The position numbers were made by a program, and so were the translations under genes. Under the pieces are notes generated by a model. The model was not told the DNA's origin, searched no databases, and worked only from the letters and a program-made list of their open reading frames with translations. Source: Acidimicrobiia bacterium (GTDB lineage: Bacteria > Actinomycetota > Acidimicrobiia > IMCC26256 > PALSA-610). From it: 64,000 bases of DNA. Location: the NCBI GenBank assembly GCA_026002935.1, contig BPGH01000001.1, positions 2,879,250 through 2,943,249 on the forward strand. The letters run 5' to 3'. Positions 62,644-64,000 of the stretch are shown here, piece by piece. Each line of letters begins with the position of its first letter. Positions within the stretch are counted from its first letter, which is position 1.

Positions 62644-63183
62644 TCATCCCTTCGCGTCGAGGTCGCGGAAGCGGTCGAGCAGCTCCTGCTCGCGCCGGCG
62701 CATCGCGGTCGTCTCCTCGGGCTCCGCGTGGTCGTAGTCGAGCAGGTGCAGGACGCCGTGCACCACGAGGAGCGCCAGCTCCTCGTCGACGGGCACGCCG
62801 CGAGCGAGCGCCTGGCGGCGGGCGTACACCGGGCACACGACCACGTCGCCGAGCAGCGCCGGCGGGTCGTTCGGGTCGGTGGGCGAGCCCGGGCCGCGGC
62901 CCCCCTGGTCCGGCTGGCGGCCGCCGGGCGGCGGCTCCTCGTCGAGCGGGAACGCGAGCACGTCGGTCGGGCCCGAGGACCCGAGGAACCGCTCGTTGAG
63001 GTCGGCGATCGTCTCCTCGTCGACGAACAGCAGCGACATCTCGGCGGCCGGGCCGAACCGCTCGGGCACGCGCTCCTGCTCGAGGACGAAGCGCGCGAGC
63101 CGGACCCAGTGCGGCACGTCGACCTCGACGTCGCGCTGCTCGTCCGCGCCGAACACACAGGGCGCGGCGTGCACGTCGCTCAC
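62644..63183 (-). CDS. ybeY: Endoribonuclease YbeY
   Basis: A 179-residue rRNA maturation nuclease. The zinc motif HGVLHLLDYDH gives His142, His146 and His152. A 30-residue Gly/Pro-rich insertion (about 82-108) lies in the middle, larger than usual. GTG 63183 overlaps the phoH stop (GTGA). Confidence 0.95.
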   Translation of the reverse strand: MSDVHAAPCVFGADEQRDVEVDVPHWVRLARFVLEQERVPERFGPAAEMSLLFVDEETIADLNERFLGSSGPTDVLAFPLDEEPPPGGRQPDQGGRGPGSPTDPNDPPALLGDVVVCPVYARRQALARGVPVDEELALLVVHGVLHLLDYDHAEPEETTAMRRREQELLDRFRDLDAKG

Positions 63184-64000
63184 CGTTCGTGACGCTCGTA
63201 GGCGTCGACGATGTCCTGCACGATGCGGTGCCGCACCACGTCGGGCGAGCCGAGCTCGACGAAGGTCAGGCCCTCGATCCCGTCGAGCACGTCGCGCACG
63301 TGCAACAGGCCGGACCGCCCCCGCCCGTCGGGGAGGTCGATCTGCGTCACGTCGCCCGTGATCACCGCGCGCGACCCGAAGCCGAGCCGCGTGAGGAACA
63401 TCTTCATCTGCTCGGGCGTGGTGTTCTGCGCCTCGTCGAGGATGATGAACGAGTCGTTGAGCGTGCGGCCGCGCATGTACGCGAGGGGTGCGACCTCGAT
63501 GGTGCCGCGCTCCATCAGCCGCGCGACGCTCTCGGGCTCGAGCATGTCGTACAGGGCGTCGTACAGCGGGCGGAGGTACGGGTCGACCTTCGCCAGCATG
63601 TCGCCGGGCAGGAAGCCGAGACGCTCGCCGGCCTCGACGGCGGGGCGGGTGAGGATGATGCGGTTGACCTGCTTCGCCTGGAGCGCCTGCACGGCGAGCG
63701 CGACGGCGAGGTAGCTCTTGCCCGTGCCCGCCGGCCCGACGACGAACGTCACGGTGTTGTCGCGCACCGAGTCGACGTAGCGCTTCTGGCCCGCGGTCTT
63801 GGGCCGGACGGTCTTGCGCCCCCGCACGACCTCGGTGGTGAGCACCTCGGTCGGGCGCTGGTCGGCCTTCAGCATCGCGATCGACCGGCCGAGGCCCTCG
63901 CGGTCGAGCTCGTGGCCCTGCTCGAGCAGCACCACCATCTCCTCGAACAGGCGCCCGACGCGCTCGGCCTCGTGCGCGTCGCCGGTGACGGTGATCTCGT
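63180..64000 (-). CDS. phoH: PhoH-like ATPase (partial, N-terminus outside window)
   Basis: RNA-associated P-loop ATPase. Walker A GPAGTGKS, Walker [22 protein letters not shown], then [10 protein letters not shown] and the late [20 protein letters not shown]. The upstream frame [21 protein letters not shown] runs to the window end, so the real start lies beyond 64000. First gene in view of the phoH-ybeY-corC-era series. Confidence 0.95.
   Translation of the reverse strand, partial: EITVTGDAHEAERVGRLFEEMVVLLEQGHELDREGLGRSIAMLKADQRPTEVLTTEVVRGRKTVRPKTAGQKRYVDSVRDNTVTFVVGPAGTGKSYLAVALAVQALQAKQVNRIILTRPAVEAGERLGFLPGDMLAKVDPYLRPLYDALYDMLEPESVARLMERGTIEVAPLAYMRGRTLNDSFIILDEAQNTTPEQMKMFLTRLGFGSRAVITGDVTQIDLPDGRGRSGLLHVRDVLDGIEGLTFVELGSPDVVRHRIVQDIVDAYERHER

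Overview
The window is one very GC-rich block of chromosome from an actinobacterium, probably of the Acidimicrobiia type (inference). The reasons are a WhiB-family regulator, an F420-type luciferase-like oxidoreductase, a dgt-dnaG-rpoD block, a caa3-type oxidase cluster, many GTG starts, and a window-wide habit of placing a TANNNT -10 box 6-8 nt before the start codon, which implies leaderless mRNAs. I see no phage, insertion sequence or CRISPR array.

Layout. 1-6.9 kb is a lipid or xenobiotic oxidation block: acyl-CoA synthetase, two divergent SDRs, a MarR-amidohydrolase-P450 operon and an LLM oxidoreductase. 6.9-13.4 kb holds membrane proteins (DHA2 exporter, aquaporin, small membrane proteins, a flippase-like protein and a membrane PI-PLC-like protein). 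13.5-15.2 kb has an I78-like lipoprotein, a permease remnant beside tRNA-Val, whiB, tandem repeats and an intrinsic terminator. 15.2-21.1 kb is a tightly overlapped leftward operon for molybdenum cofactor and a YdeP-type oxidoreductase: pterin dehydratase, NTF2-like, mobA, fdhD, the oxidoreductase and two inositol-phosphatase-like proteins. 21.1-26 kb carries DUF971, EAL and cyclase-AAA-TPR signalling proteins. 26-31.4 kb is a carotenoid/stilbene-oxygenase and Rieske cluster read from a bidirectional promoter flanked by twin operators. 31.4-38.7 kb has a GH4 operon, a PlsY-MFS-DegV operon under a perfect 22-bp palindrome, and a hydrolase pair.

39-64 kb is mostly housekeeping: tRNA-Met, an ECF sigma operon, tRNA-Asn, rpoD, dnaG, dgt, ppdK, a J-like/RDD protein, glyS, recO, uppS, a lipid kinase, the caa3 oxidase genes (coxB-coxA-coxC-coxD-ctaG-cupredoxin), era, corC, ybeY and phoH. 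Six of these genes (rpoD, dgt, ppdK, glyS, coxC and the cupredoxin gene) contain about 24 single-base indels. The rest of the window appears free of them. Because several of these genes are essential, I read the indels as consensus errors rather than true gene decay.

Both ends are cut: the acyl-CoA synthetase lacks its C-terminus and PhoH lacks its N-terminus.
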